From positions 29,860-93,859 of the forward strand of contig JAJEAR010000058.1 in assembly GCA_022822665.1 (NCBI GenBank): DNA of 64,000 nucleotides. The letters run 5' to 3'. Shown piece by piece: positions 8,983 to 18,166 of the stretch. Made by a program: the position numbers and the translations under genes. A model generated the notes under the pieces. It did not search any database. It was not told the DNA's origin and saw only the letters and a program-made list of their open reading frames with translations. Position 1 is the first letter of the stretch, and every line of letters starts with the position of its first letter. This stretch comes from Alphaproteobacteria bacterium. GTDB lineage: Bacteria; Pseudomonadota; Alphaproteobacteria; Thalassobaculales; Thalassobaculaceae.

Positions 8983-9572
8983 ATGCCACACGAGCCGAAA
9001 CCACAGCCCGAATACCGCCAGGTCACATACCGGGTCCTGTTCGACAGCCCGGCGATGGCCAGACGCCTGGCCGCGGTTTCCGGCGCCTGTCGGTTCGTCT
9101 GGAACCGGATGCTGGATCGCCAGCAACAGCTCCTCGAGGACGCGCGCCTGAACGGCGCGACGCAGCCGGCACCATCGTCGTCGAGAACCTGGAGACGGGG
9201 CGCATGACGCGGAGCGCGAAGGGAACGGCCGAGGAGCCGGGGCGGAACGTGAAGGCAAAGGCAGGGCTGAACCGGGAGATCCTCGCAACCGGCTGGGGAA
9301 ATCTGCGCCGGATGCTGGAGTACAAGGCACTCCGGGTCATCGCGGTCGATCCCCGGCACACCAGCCAGACCTGTGCGGCTTGCGGGCATGTCGATGCCCG
9401 CTCCCGGCGCGCCCGGGCATTCGAGTGCGTGGTCTGCGGCCACGTGGATCACGCGGACCTGAACGCGGCCCGCAACATCCGGCGTCGGGGACTGGCGCTG
9501 CTGCACGACGAGGAGCGTTCGGTTCTGCCGACTCCCGTGACCCGTGAAACGGATCGGTGGCTGGCGGCGTGA
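8983..9572 (+). pseudogene. IS200/IS605-family TnpB, internally deleted
   Basis: The N-terminal part, from ATG 8983, reads RVLFDSPAMARRLAAVSGACRF then VWNRMLDRQQQLLEDAR, the TnpB N-terminus. About 50-55 residues in, the frame switches: from about 9168 the next frame reads TIVVENLETGRMTRSAKGT, then NVKAKAGLNREI, VDPRHTSQTCAACGHVD and FECVVCGHVDHADLNAARN. These are the C-terminal half of TnpB with the second RuvC acidic residue (Glu of VVEN), the two CxxC zinc knuckles and the last RuvC Asp (HADLNAA). Roughly half of a normal 370-400-residue protein is gone, including the first RuvC Asp. An internal deletion with frame change therefore leaves no active nuclease. Confidence 0.88.
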
Positions 9573-9574
9573 CG

Positions 9575-9599
9575 CTGTCAACAAATCGACAAGAGTCCC
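9575..9599 (-). repeat. right terminal inverted repeat
   Basis: Read on the minus strand it begins GGGACTCTT (9591-9599), then TCGA (9586-9589) and TTGACAG (9575-9581), mirroring the left end. It starts 3 bp after the tnpB stop codon. Confidence 0.6.
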
Positions 9600-9607
9600 A
9601 ACTCCAT
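9600..9607. repeat. right copy of 8-bp direct repeat (putative target-site duplication)
   Basis: AACTCCAT is identical to 8882-8889 and immediately adjacent to the right inverted repeat. Confidence 0.7.
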
Positions 9608-9783
9608 TCCCCTTGCCCGGTCCGGGGTACCGGCCCTCGCACCGTCAGGCAGGATTTCACCGGATCAGCGGCGCTGTCGCGCCGCAAACCGGTCCTGTGC
9701 ACCCTCCGGCGTTCTCGTCTACCATGCGCCCTCCGGCATGTTCCGGTCCGCAACACGCCACCTTCCTGCAGGGAACCTCAACC

Positions 9784-11376
9784 ATGTCGCTTACCCATGC
9801 TCCCGTTCGCGCCCTTGGCGGCGTGGTCGCCTCGGCCCACCCCCTTGCCTCTTCGGCGGGAGCCGAAATGCTGCAGGCCGGCGGCACTGCCTTCGACGCA
9901 GTCGTGGCGACGGCAGCAACCCTGAACGTCGTCGAGCCGTTCATGTCCGGTCTGGCCGGGCTCGGCATGGCCACCTTCTGGGACGCATCGGAGCGCCGGG
10001 TCCGCAGTCTCGACTTCACCCCGCCGGTCCCGGCCGGGTTCGACCCGACCCGGGTCAGCCGGGAGTCGATCGTCAGCGGCCCGATGGCGAGCGGCGTACC
10101 CGGCAACCTGGCGGGCTGGTGCACCCTGCACGAGACCCGCGGCTCCCTGCCGCTTGCACGCGTGCTCGAACCCGCGATCCGGCATGCGCGCAACGGCTTT
10201 CCGCTCTCCGCGCTCTACTGCCATCTCGCGAAGGCTACCGCGCCGCATGCGAGCGGGGCCGAGTGGCACAGGGTCTACCGGCCCACCGGCCAGGAGCCCC
10301 GGCAGGAGGAAATTCTCAGGCAACCCGACCTGGCCTCCACGCTCGAGGCCATCGCCGCCGACGGACCGGGCCACCTGTACGGCGGGCCGCTCGGGTCGGC
10401 GATGGTCGCCCACCTCGGCCAACACGGCGGATGTCTTTCCATGCAGGATCTCGCGGCGGTCCGGCCCGAATTCGAGGACCCGATTTCCGCCGGCTATCGC
10501 GGGCTGATTGCACATGTCCCCCCGCCGCCCTGCGAAGCCTTCCAGTTCCTGCTGACGCTTCGCATCCTCGACGGGTTCGACCTCGGTTCACTCGAACACC
10601 TGGGAGCGAACCATCTCGACCTTGTCCTGCGCTCCATCCGGCTTGCCGCCGAGACACGGATCATGAACAACAACCGCAGCCGGGCCGAGATCGAGGCACT
10701 GCTGGGCGAAGGCGAGGTCGCGGCGCTGCGCAACCGCGTCTCCGACCCCCGGCCGGTCGACGGACGCACCGAGCAGTTCGGTGACGCGCCGCCGCCCGAG
10801 GTCGCCGACGCCCGGGGACATACCACCTCGATGTCGGTCGCCGACCGGTTCGGAAACATGGTCTGCATCACCCAGAGCCTCGGCTCGCAGTGGGGATCGA
10901 CGGTCGTCATTCCAGGCACCGGCGTGTGCATGAACAACTTCATGAACTGGGGCGATCTCAGTCCCGCCTCCCCGAACTACCTGGTAGGCGGCAGGAGATG
11001 GGCCATGTGCCTGTCGCCCGCCATCTGCACCCGCGACGGGCATGCGACGCTCGCGATCGGAACCCCGGGCAGCTACGGCATCATGCAGACCCAGGCCCAG
11101 GCCATGGTCCACCACGTCGATTTCGGGCTGAACATCCGCGAGGCCATCGAGGCGCCCCGCGCCAGGCTGTTCGATGGCCGCCGCGTCGTGGTGGAGGACC
11201 GGATCGCGGACGCGGTCGTCACGACGCTCGGGGACCGGGGCCACGAAGTCGAACGGGCGGAGGCCGGATTTACCATGCTGTGCGGCGGCATGCAGGCGGT
11301 CATGCGCGACCCCGAGACCGGGGCACTGCTGGGAACCGCGGACCCGCGCCGCGACGGATCGGCAGTCGGGATCTGA
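9784..11376 (+). CDS. gamma-glutamyltransferase family protein
   Basis: This is an Ntn-hydrolase of the GGT superfamily, which self-cleaves before a Thr and transfers or hydrolyses gamma-glutamyl groups. Motifs seen: VVASAHPLASSAGAEML, GGTAFDAVVA, GNLAGW, and the cleavage region GHTTSMSVADRFGN, where Thr347 by my count is the candidate nucleophile. The classical TTHxS is TTSMS here. PNYLVGGRR and the APRARLFDG C-terminal region follow. It has 530 residues and no convincing signal peptide from ATG 9784, so a cytoplasmic, non-glutathione substrate is possible. It lies just right of the mobile element, with a 176-bp gap after the duplicated target site. Confidence 0.82.
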   Translation: MSLTHAPVRALGGVVASAHPLASSAGAEMLQAGGTAFDAVVATAATLNVVEPFMSGLAGLGMATFWDASERRVRSLDFTPPVPAGFDPTRVSRESIVSGPMASGVPGNLAGWCTLHETRGSLPLARVLEPAIRHARNGFPLSALYCHLAKATAPHASGAEWHRVYRPTGQEPRQEEILRQPDLASTLEAIAADGPGHLYGGPLGSAMVAHLGQHGGCLSMQDLAAVRPEFEDPISAGYRGLIAHVPPPPCEAFQFLLTLRILDGFDLGSLEHLGANHLDLVLRSIRLAAETRIMNNNRSRAEIEALLGEGEVAALRNRVSDPRPVDGRTEQFGDAPPPEVADARGHTTSMSVADRFGNMVCITQSLGSQWGSTVVIPGTGVCMNNFMNWGDLSPASPNYLVGGRRWAMCLSPAICTRDGHATLAIGTPGSYGIMQTQAQAMVHHVDFGLNIREAIEAPRARLFDGRRVVVEDRIADAVVTTLGDRGHEVERAEAGFTMLCGGMQAVMRDPETGALLGTADPRRDGSAVGI

Positions 11377-11380
11377 ACTC

Positions 11381-13465
11381 TCAGTCGGCCTCGCGCCGCC
11401 AGGCGAGGATCGCACTGCCCAGCAACAGGACCAGGGCCAGCAGCTCCGGCAGAAGCCGGGTCGTGTGAACCCCGGTCACGTCATGGGACTCGTTGGCGCG
11501 CAGTCCCAGCCAGCCGCGGCCTGCCGCGGCGCGGCCGGGCCGGACCCGGCGCACGGCGGGCGTGCCGTCATCTCCCGCCCAGAACACACCTCCGCCGGTG
11601 GCCTGCGCCACGGGGCCGACGATGTCCGCCGTCGTGGGCAGCCGCGCGAACTCGAGGTCGTTGAGGTCGCCGAGCGCAACCAGGCGGACCAGGTCCCCAT
11701 CGGAAAAACGGTACAGGCCGACCCGGTCCGCCTCGAAGGCCGCGGTATGGGTCCCGATCCCGATCCGCTCCAGTTCCCGGGTCTCGCTGTGCCCGCCCGG
11801 CGCGGTCATGGTCACCGACATGGCGATATCGTCCATGGACCGGCGGATGACTTCGATCCGTTTGCCGGTCACGGTCGCACGCAGGTCGTTTTCCTCCAGG
11901 GCCGGTTCCTTCATGAGCCAGTGTGCGAGACGCCGCAGCAGTTCGGCCTGCGGCCCGCCACCCTCGTAGCCCCGGCTCCACAGCCAGACATGGTCGGACA
12001 GCAGCTGCGCCACCCTGCCGTCCCCGATCCTGGCAAGCATCAGCAGCGGCCGTCCCCCGACCCCCTCGAACAGCACGTCCCCCTGCCGGGTGTCGGCCTC
12101 GACATGGCGGAGCCAGCGGCCCCAGCTCGCTTCCGAAATGCGGATCCCGTCCCGGTCCATTTCCCCGCCCCCCGGCAGGCCGGCGGTGACCGGGTGACGA
12201 AACCCCTGTTCGGTGATCCGCGGCCGGAAACCGGCCTCGATGACGTTGCCGAGAGGAGACGACGGCAGGATCTCGCCGAGCGGTGTTGCGGCGATCGACA
12301 AACGTCCGGCAAACATCGGTCCCGAGGCCACCAGCAATGCCCCGCCCGAGCGGACGTAGTTGACGATGTTCGCCAGGTACACCCGCGGCACCACGCCGCG
12401 GCGGTGATAGTGGTCGAGCACGATCAGGTCGAAACCGTCGATCTTCATCTCGAACAGCTCGCGCGCCGGGAACGGGATCAGCGTCAGCTCGCGCACCGGC
12501 GTTCCGTCCTGTTTTTCGGACGGTCTCAGCACCGTGAAATGCACCAGGTCGACTGCCGGATCGGCCTTGAGGAGCGATCGCCAGGTCCGCTCCCCGGCGT
12601 GGGGCGTTCCCGAGACCAGCAACACGCGCAGCCGGTCCCGGACCGCGTTGATCGCGTGGGCCACCCGGTTGTTGACGGCACCGAGTTCGTCTGACCGTTC
12701 CGCGACCTCGATTTCCACGATGGTCTCGCCGGCACGGGTGAGTTCGAACACCAGCTCCTGATTCCGCTGGACCGGCACGTTCATGGTCCTGAACGGTTCG
12801 CCGTCAACCAGAACAGATACCGGAACAACCGTGCCAGCCGGGACCCCGGCGTCCTCCACCCGGAACCTGATGCCGACCGTATGGCCCACCATGCCGAAGG
12901 TCGGCGCCTGTTCGATTACGATCCTCCGGTCATCCTCGCCACGCCTGCCGGTTAGCACCAGGTGGAACGGCGCCGGCAACCGGGTCCGGTCAGGAGCGGC
13001 ATCAGTGTCGTGAACCTGTCCGTCGGTGATGGCGACGATCGCTGCGAGCCGGTGGTCGGGGATATCGCCGCGCACGCGGGAAATCGCGTCGAACAGGCGG
13101 GTTCCGCGCCGGCGCGTTCCCTGCGTCCGCACGATCCGGAACTCGAGGTCGGACCGGCCCTGCATCGACGCCTGCAAGTCCGCAAGCACCCGTTCCCTGA
13201 TCTTGGCCCGGTCGCCCACGCCCTGGCTGGCACTGTCGTCAACGACGAGCACCGCGACATCGGCCCGCGGCTCGCGTGTCTCGCGGACCAGGGTCGGATT
13301 GGCAAGGGTGAGCAGGAAAACCGCCACGGCGAACGCCCGCCACGCAATGCCGGACGCACCGACCCGCAGGCCCCAGCCGACCAGGAGCACGGCCACGAAC
13401 GCAATGGCTCCGAAGGCCCACGGGTTGAGCAGCGGTTCGATGTCCAGGCCGACCGCGTCCGCCAT
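11381..13465 (-). CDS. VWA-domain membrane protein with glutamine-amidotransferase-like domain
   Basis: Two N-terminal membrane segments (about residues 17-34 and 41-57) precede a von Willebrand A domain with an intact MIDAS motif DDSAS (Asp76, Ser78, Ser80) and ITDGQVHD. An immunoglobulin-like stretch follows (residues about 210-270), then a class I amidotransferase-like Rossmann domain (RVLLVSGTPHAGE, FDLIVLDHYHRRG, GGALLVASGP), and a C-terminal membrane helix at about 672-690. The start at 13465 makes an ATGA overlap with the upstream gene. It is the last of four genes moxR-DUF58-DUF4159-VWA. Proteins of this type are predicted envelope components whose assembly or activation is driven by the MoxR ATPase. 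The precise role is unknown. Confidence 0.8.
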   Translation of the reverse strand: MADAVGLDIEPLLNPWAFGAIAFVAVLLVGWGLRVGASGIAWRAFAVAVFLLTLANPTLVRETREPRADVAVLVVDDSASQGVGDRAKIRERVLADLQASMQGRSDLEFRIVRTQGTRRRGTRLFDAISRVRGDIPDHRLAAIVAITDGQVHDTDAAPDRTRLPAPFHLVLTGRRGEDDRRIVIEQAPTFGMVGHTVGIRFRVEDAGVPAGTVVPVSVLVDGEPFRTMNVPVQRNQELVFELTRAGETIVEIEVAERSDELGAVNNRVAHAINAVRDRLRVLLVSGTPHAGERTWRSLLKADPAVDLVHFTVLRPSEKQDGTPVRELTLIPFPARELFEMKIDGFDLIVLDHYHRRGVVPRVYLANIVNYVRSGGALLVASGPMFAGRLSIAATPLGEILPSSPLGNVIEAGFRPRITEQGFRHPVTAGLPGGGEMDRDGIRISEASWGRWLRHVEADTRQGDVLFEGVGGRPLLMLARIGDGRVAQLLSDHVWLWSRGYEGGGPQAELLRRLAHWLMKEPALEENDLRATVTGKRIEVIRRSMDDIAMSVTMTAPGGHSETRELERIGIGTHTAAFEADRVGLYRFSDGDLVRLVALGDLNDLEFARLPTTADIVGPVAQATGGGVFWAGDDGTPAVRRVRPGRAAAGRGWLGLRANESHDVTGVHTTRLLPELLALVLLLGSAILAWRREAD

Positions 13466-16218
13466 CACTGGCCCAGTCTCTCGAGGATGGTCGGAACGTG
13501 GACCTGATCAGACTTGTAGTTTCCGGTGAGCGTATACATCACGAGGTTGACCCCGAACCTGAAGGCAAACTCGCGCTGCAGTTCCCCGCCCGGGATGACC
13601 GGAAAGGCGAAACGGCCGTTGCTGTCCCTGGCCCAGGCACCGGCCCAGTCGTGGCTTCCGACGACGACCGGGCTTACGTCGGTGGCCGAAGCCGACTGTT
13701 CGTCCTGGGCCCATACCGGTCCCCCGGCAAATCGGCCCGGGAACTCGTTGAGCAGGTAGAAGGCCTTGCCCAGCACGTGATCAGGCGCCACCGGGGCGAG
13801 AGGTGGCAGGTCGAGATCACGGGTCAGGGCCTGCAGTCGCTGCATGCCGGACCCGAACCCTCCCGGTCCGGTCTCGAACCGGTCGCGGGTATCGAACACC
13901 ACCGTGCCGCCGTTTCGCATGAAGCCGTTGATCCTCTCCGACACTCCCGGCGCCAGCGGTGGATGGGTGCTCCAGATCGGCCAGTACAGGAACGGATAGA
14001 ACGCAAGTTCGTCGGTTGCCAGGTCGACACCGACCGGATCGGGAGGTTCGACCGAGGTGCGCTCGCGCAGCACGCGCGACAGTGAAGCAAGACCGGCCCG
14101 GCTGACCCTGTCGACCCGTTCGAGACCGGTGATGACATAGGCAAGGTGTGTCTGCCGGGTCGCCGCGATCGCCTCGGGATCCCGGTCCCGCTCGATCAAC
14201 TGTGCCTGCGAGGGTGTTCCCGTTGAAACGAGCGCAATCAGCAGTGCGACCGCACCTGCGTGAACGCCGGGCCGGGGGTGAAACAGCACCCCCCGAAGCG
14301 CCAGGGTGACAAGCAGGTCGAGAAGGAACAGCACGCAGGCTGCAACCAGCAGCAGCGGGCCGAGACTGCGCTCCGACCCGGCATCGAGACCGCGGCTCGA
14401 GATGCCTTCCGGAGGATCCGGCTCGAGGCCGAACTCCTCGGCGTCGATCACCAGGTTGAGCGCGCGTGGTGCTCCCCGGCGCCCGTAGTAGCCGGGCGGA
14501 AGATTGGGACCGACAACGCTGTCCGCGCCGCCGGTTCCGGGCGTCCATGCACGTGATGCAGCCTCGGGAGTGCCGAGGTGGCCGAACCCGTCGAGGGTCT
14601 CCAGCGGCGACAGCCGCGATCCGGCGGTATCGGCTGCCAGGCCGCTGCCCAGTGCGACCACACGCTGCAGCATCTCCACGAACAGGCCGGAGAGCGCAAG
14701 ATCACTCCAGTCCGGCGTCGGCGTGGTGTGAAACAGGACCAGCCAGCCCTCGCCGTGCTCGCGACCGGTGACGATCGGCGTGCCGTCCGCCAGCCTTGCC
14801 CAGGTGCGCTCGGCAAGGTCGACAGCCGGTTCGGCCAGCACCTGGCGACGTACGGTGACATCGTCGTAGGAGGGAATGCCGGCAAACGGGCCGTCGGGCG
14901 CAAACCGGGTGATCGGCAGCGGCGCCGACCAGGACAGCGCACCGCCCAGGGTTCGGTCGCCGACGCGAAGCCGCACCGGAACCAGGGTATCGCGCGCGGC
15001 TCGCGGCTGCTCGGCACCGCCGTCGGCAAGTTGCGGACCGGCAAATCGGATCAGCACGCCGCCGTCCCTGACCCAGCCCGACAGCCTGGTCCGGACCGCG
15101 TCCGGCAACCGGCCGACATCCGCCAGTACCAGGGCGCTCATTCCCGTTTCCAGAAGTTCCTCGAGCGGACCGCGGGTGACCTCGCTGGTCGGGGCAAGCG
15201 CCTGTTCGATGTAATGGAGTTCATCGAGAAGCAGCTGGCCACCGCGGTAGGCGGTTTCCGACACCAGGCCGACCGGCCTGCGCCGGAAGGCATCGTCGAG
15301 CAGCAGCACGCCTCCCGCTCCCTCTCCCTCCACAACGATCCGCCCGATCTCGTTGCGCAGCGCCACCGGCAAAGCAAACTGCAGCCGGACATGGGTGTCG
15401 CCGGCATCGAAGGTACCGGCAGCCCCGGCGAGAAGACGGCCATCACCGGCAAGTGCGCGAGCCGATACCGGAGCCGCGGGTCCGGCTGCCGGCCGAGTGA
15501 TCCTCACCGTCACATCGCGTCCGGCTCCCCGCTCCAGCGAGATGACCCGCGGGCCTTGCGACCGCTCCGCGATCACGGTCACGGCGCCCAGGCTGCGCAG
15601 GATCGCAAGAAGATCGTCCTCGCCTTCGTCACGAATCCCGTTGCTGATCCACACGCTTTCCGCCGGCGGCCGGATCGCGGCATCCTGCAGGCGCGTCGCA
15701 AGCCGTGCTGGGCGCGACCGCCACGGGACCGGCTCGAGGTTGCGAACCAGTTCCCGGGCCTCCGGTGCGGGATACAGGGTCAGCGGCCCGTCCCCGGCGT
15801 GGGTCGATCCAGCCGTGGCGAGCAGGCCCACCTCCCTTCCCTGGCGTTCGGCCTGGGTGATCAACGCGTCGATGGTCGAAATCCGTCTTGACCAGTCCCG
15901 CCCCGCCACCCAGTCGTCGTCGATAACCAGCAAAACCGGCCCCGAACCCGCGAGATCTTCGGCCGCATTCAGGATCGGCCGGGCCAGCGCGACGATCACC
16001 AGCGCCGCAATCAGCAGGCGCAGCAGCAGGAGCCACCACGGGGTCCGGTCCGGGGCCTCCTCGCGTGCCTGAAGGCGGTACAGCAGCCGGATCGCCGGAA
16101 AGACGGTGGTGCGCGGTGCCGGCGGGGTGACGCGCAACAGCAACCACAGCAACGGGAGGCCGGCGAGCGCCAGCAGGACCAGGGGGCTGGCGAAGCTGAG
16201 AACACCGAGCGAGAGCAC
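13465..16218 (-). CDS. BatA-like / DUF4159 membrane protein
   Basis: The N-terminus (VLSFASPLVLLALAGLPLLW) is the BatA aerotolerance-type membrane segment, with a second helix at about 63-80. A large soluble region follows, including a degenerate VWA-like core (VLLVIDDDW, no MIDAS DxSxS) and an amidotransferase-like fold. Two helices lie near residues 627-680, and the C-terminal DUF4159 domain starts at about residue 700 (DLATDELAFYPFLYWPI, GGTVVFDTRD, GGPVWAQDEQ). The 917 residues match alphaproteobacterial DUF4159 proteins. It is translationally coupled to the downstream VWA gene and lies 12 bp after DUF58. Function is not established; it probably works with MoxR and DUF58 at the inner membrane. 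Confidence 0.85.
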   Translation of the reverse strand: MLSLGVLSFASPLVLLALAGLPLLWLLLRVTPPAPRTTVFPAIRLLYRLQAREEAPDRTPWWLLLLRLLIAALVIVALARPILNAAEDLAGSGPVLLVIDDDWVAGRDWSRRISTIDALITQAERQGREVGLLATAGSTHAGDGPLTLYPAPEARELVRNLEPVPWRSRPARLATRLQDAAIRPPAESVWISNGIRDEGEDDLLAILRSLGAVTVIAERSQGPRVISLERGAGRDVTVRITRPAAGPAAPVSARALAGDGRLLAGAAGTFDAGDTHVRLQFALPVALRNEIGRIVVEGEGAGGVLLLDDAFRRRPVGLVSETAYRGGQLLLDELHYIEQALAPTSEVTRGPLEELLETGMSALVLADVGRLPDAVRTRLSGWVRDGGVLIRFAGPQLADGGAEQPRAARDTLVPVRLRVGDRTLGGALSWSAPLPITRFAPDGPFAGIPSYDDVTVRRQVLAEPAVDLAERTWARLADGTPIVTGREHGEGWLVLFHTTPTPDWSDLALSGLFVEMLQRVVALGSGLAADTAGSRLSPLETLDGFGHLGTPEAASRAWTPGTGGADSVVGPNLPPGYYGRRGAPRALNLVIDAEEFGLEPDPPEGISSRGLDAGSERSLGPLLLVAACVLFLLDLLVTLALRGVLFHPRPGVHAGAVALLIALVSTGTPSQAQLIERDRDPEAIAATRQTHLAYVITGLERVDRVSRAGLASLSRVLRERTSVEPPDPVGVDLATDELAFYPFLYWPIWSTHPPLAPGVSERINGFMRNGGTVVFDTRDRFETGPGGFGSGMQRLQALTRDLDLPPLAPVAPDHVLGKAFYLLNEFPGRFAGGPVWAQDEQSASATDVSPVVVGSHDWAGAWARDSNGRFAFPVIPGGELQREFAFRFGVNLVMYTLTGNYKSDQVHVPTILERLGQ

Positions 16219-16230
16219 TGTCCCGCCCCT

Positions 16231-17109
16231 TCAGTGCAATGCGCCGGAGAGCGCGCCGTGCAGTGCCAGCAGCGCCGAGTCGGCCGAGCGGTCGGTGGTG
16301 TGGCGGGCATAGCTCCACCCGGTCCGGGCGGCCAGCTCCTGCAGGGCGCCGCAGTGTTCCGCAAGCCGCTGGCGATACTCGTCGCGCACCTGCTCGCTAC
16401 GCCTGAGCAGGTGTGGTTCCTCCGCCTCGCTTCCCTGGAAGCGAATGCGTCCCCGGAACGGGAACCCGCTCACTGCCGGGTCAAGCACCTGCAGCAGGTG
16501 CCCGGAACATCCGGCGGAAACGTAGTTGCGGACGATTTCGCGATAGTCCCGTACCGGCTCGAGGAAATCGCCGATCAGCACCAGCGAGCAGTGCCGCGGG
16601 ACCCGGACGACCGGGGGCAGGCGATTCGGCCGGAGCTCACCCGACAGGGTGGCGACAAACCGGTCCAGGCCGACACGGCCGCCGCGTGGCGGAACGCCGC
16701 TGCCGAGAAGTCCAACCCGTTCACCTCCCTCGGTCAACAGGATGGCAAGCGCAGCGGCGAGAACCCGGGCTCGGTCACCTGCGTGTTCGAGGCGCCGCCG
16801 GGAGCGGTAGTGCATGGATGCCGACCCGTCGCACCAGATCCAGACCGACTGCGCCGCTTCCCACTCGGTCTCGCGAACGTAGAGTCCGGTCCCGCGCGCG
16901 GATCGCCGCCAGTCGATGCGCCGGGCCTCGTCGAAGTGCTGGTAGCGCCGGAACTGCCAGAACGATTCCCCCTGTCCTCGGCGGCGGCGGCCGTGCAGGC
17001 CCTGCAGCACCGTTGCGGCCACCCGTGCTGCCGCCACCTGCAGCGGCGGCAGCCGGGTTGCCAGTCCCTCGGCCCGCTTGCGTGTCTCGCCTGCCACCGG
17101 ATCAGCCAT
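16231..17109 (-). CDS. DUF58 domain-containing protein
   Basis: The DUF58 signature is seen in GRRRRGQGESFWQFRRYQ and the IDWRRSARGTGLYVRE block (conserved IDWR), followed by a VWA-like motif CDGSASM. The 292-residue length is normal. It overlaps the moxR gene by 8 bp. DUF58 proteins are almost always encoded beside MoxR AAA+ ATPases and are thought to be their adaptor or substrate. Here it sits between the ATPase and two membrane VWA/DUF4159 proteins. Confidence 0.9.
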   Translation of the reverse strand: MADPVAGETRKRAEGLATRLPPLQVAAARVAATVLQGLHGRRRRGQGESFWQFRRYQHFDEARRIDWRRSARGTGLYVRETEWEAAQSVWIWCDGSASMHYRSRRRLEHAGDRARVLAAALAILLTEGGERVGLLGSGVPPRGGRVGLDRFVATLSGELRPNRLPPVVRVPRHCSLVLIGDFLEPVRDYREIVRNYVSAGCSGHLLQVLDPAVSGFPFRGRIRFQGSEAEEPHLLRRSEQVRDEYRQRLAEHCGALQELAARTGWSYARHTTDRSADSALLALHGALSGALH

Positions 17110-18112
17110 GCCGTTCGCACAGTCGGTCGATGATGCTGTCCAGTGTCATCCCTTCGGCCTGTGCTGCGAAGGTGAGCGCCATGCGATGACGCAGGACCGG
17201 GTGAACCAGTGCGAGCACATCCTCCACCGATGGTGCCAGCCGGCCGTCAAGCACCGCACGGGCGCGTGCGGCCATCAGCAGCGCCTGGCTGGCGCGTGGC
17301 CCGGGTCCCCAGGCAACGTGACGCTGGACATCCTCGATATCGCTGCTCTCCGGGCGGCCGTCACGCACCAGTGCCAGGATCGCCTGAACCACGCTGTCGC
17401 CAACCGGCGCCCTGCGCAACAGCAGCTGGGCATCGCGCAACTCGGCGGGTGTCAGGACAGAAAGCGGCCCGTCCTCGCCGGCCCCGGTGGTGTTCAGCAA
17501 CATCTCGCGTTCCGCTCCGAGGCCCGGATAGCCGACCGAGACCTGCAGCATGAACCGGTCGAGCTGGGCCTCCGGAAGCGGATAGGTACCTTCCTGCTCC
17601 AGCGGGTTCTGGGTCGCGAGGACATGGAACGGGCTCGGGACCTCATGGGTCTGTCCGGCAACCGTGACGGTCCGTTCCTGCATCGCCTGCAGCAGGGCCG
17701 ACTGGGTGCGGGGACTGGCACGGTTGATCTCGTCCGCCATCAGCAGCTGGCAGAACACGGGACCGCGGATGAAGCGGAAATGCCGGCGTCCGTCGCCGTC
17801 CTCCTCCATGACTTCCGAGCCGACGATGTCTGCCGGCATCAGGTCGGGGGTGCACTGCACACGCTTGCTCTCCAGTCCGAGCACGGTGCTGATCGTGCTC
17901 ACCAGCCTGGTCTTGCCCAGCCCCGGAACACCGATGAGCAGTACGTGTCCGCCGGCAAGGATGCAGGTGAGCGTCTGGTCGATCACCTCCCGCTGCCCGT
18001 AGATCATGCGCTCCACCTGCTGGCGGACCCGGCCGAGCCGTTCAGCCAGTGCGTCCATGTCCTGGAGAAGACGATGCTCGACTGTCTGTTCGAGACTGGA
18101 GATGTCGGTCAT
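17102..18112 (-). CDS. MoxR family AAA+ ATPase
   Basis: Walker A GVPGLGKT, Walker B LLMADEINRASP, sensor 1 LATQNP and TYPLPEAQLDRFM are typical of the MoxR proper subfamily, chaperone-like ATPases that insert metals or remodel VWA-domain partners. The ATG at 18112 gives 336 residues, the family length; longer versions lack homology. It is the first gene of the moxR-DUF58-DUF4159-VWA operon and is divergent, with a 54-bp gap, from the DUF1285 gene. Confidence 0.93.
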   Translation of the reverse strand: MTDISSLEQTVEHRLLQDMDALAERLGRVRQQVERMIYGQREVIDQTLTCILAGGHVLLIGVPGLGKTRLVSTISTVLGLESKRVQCTPDLMPADIVGSEVMEEDGDGRRHFRFIRGPVFCQLLMADEINRASPRTQSALLQAMQERTVTVAGQTHEVPSPFHVLATQNPLEQEGTYPLPEAQLDRFMLQVSVGYPGLGAEREMLLNTTGAGEDGPLSVLTPAELRDAQLLLRRAPVGDSVVQAILALVRDGRPESSDIEDVQRHVAWGPGPRASQALLMAARARAVLDGRLAPSVEDVLALVHPVLRHRMALTFAAQAEGMTLDSIIDRLCERHG

Positions 18113-18166
18113 GGGCAGGCAGGCTCCTGTTCCGGTAGGGATCGCGGTGTGCGATGATGTACCGGG

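Larger units (their letters stand above)
8890..9599 (+). mobile_element. 710-bp inverted-repeat-bounded element carrying a tnpB remnant
   Basis: The element starts GGAACTCTT and ends AAGAGTCCC, which are imperfect inverted repeats of about 26 bp, and it is flanked by an 8-bp direct repeat. The first 90 bp inside the left end are clearly AT-rich against the surrounding high-GC sequence. The only coding content is an internally deleted IS200/IS605-type tnpB. IS605 and IS607 elements have neither terminal inverted repeats nor target duplications, so this looks like a non-autonomous, MITE-like element of a DDE transposon that has picked up, or been built around, a tnpB gene. An 8-bp duplication is typical of ISL3 and some IS256-like elements. 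I do not assign a family. Confidence 0.6.
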
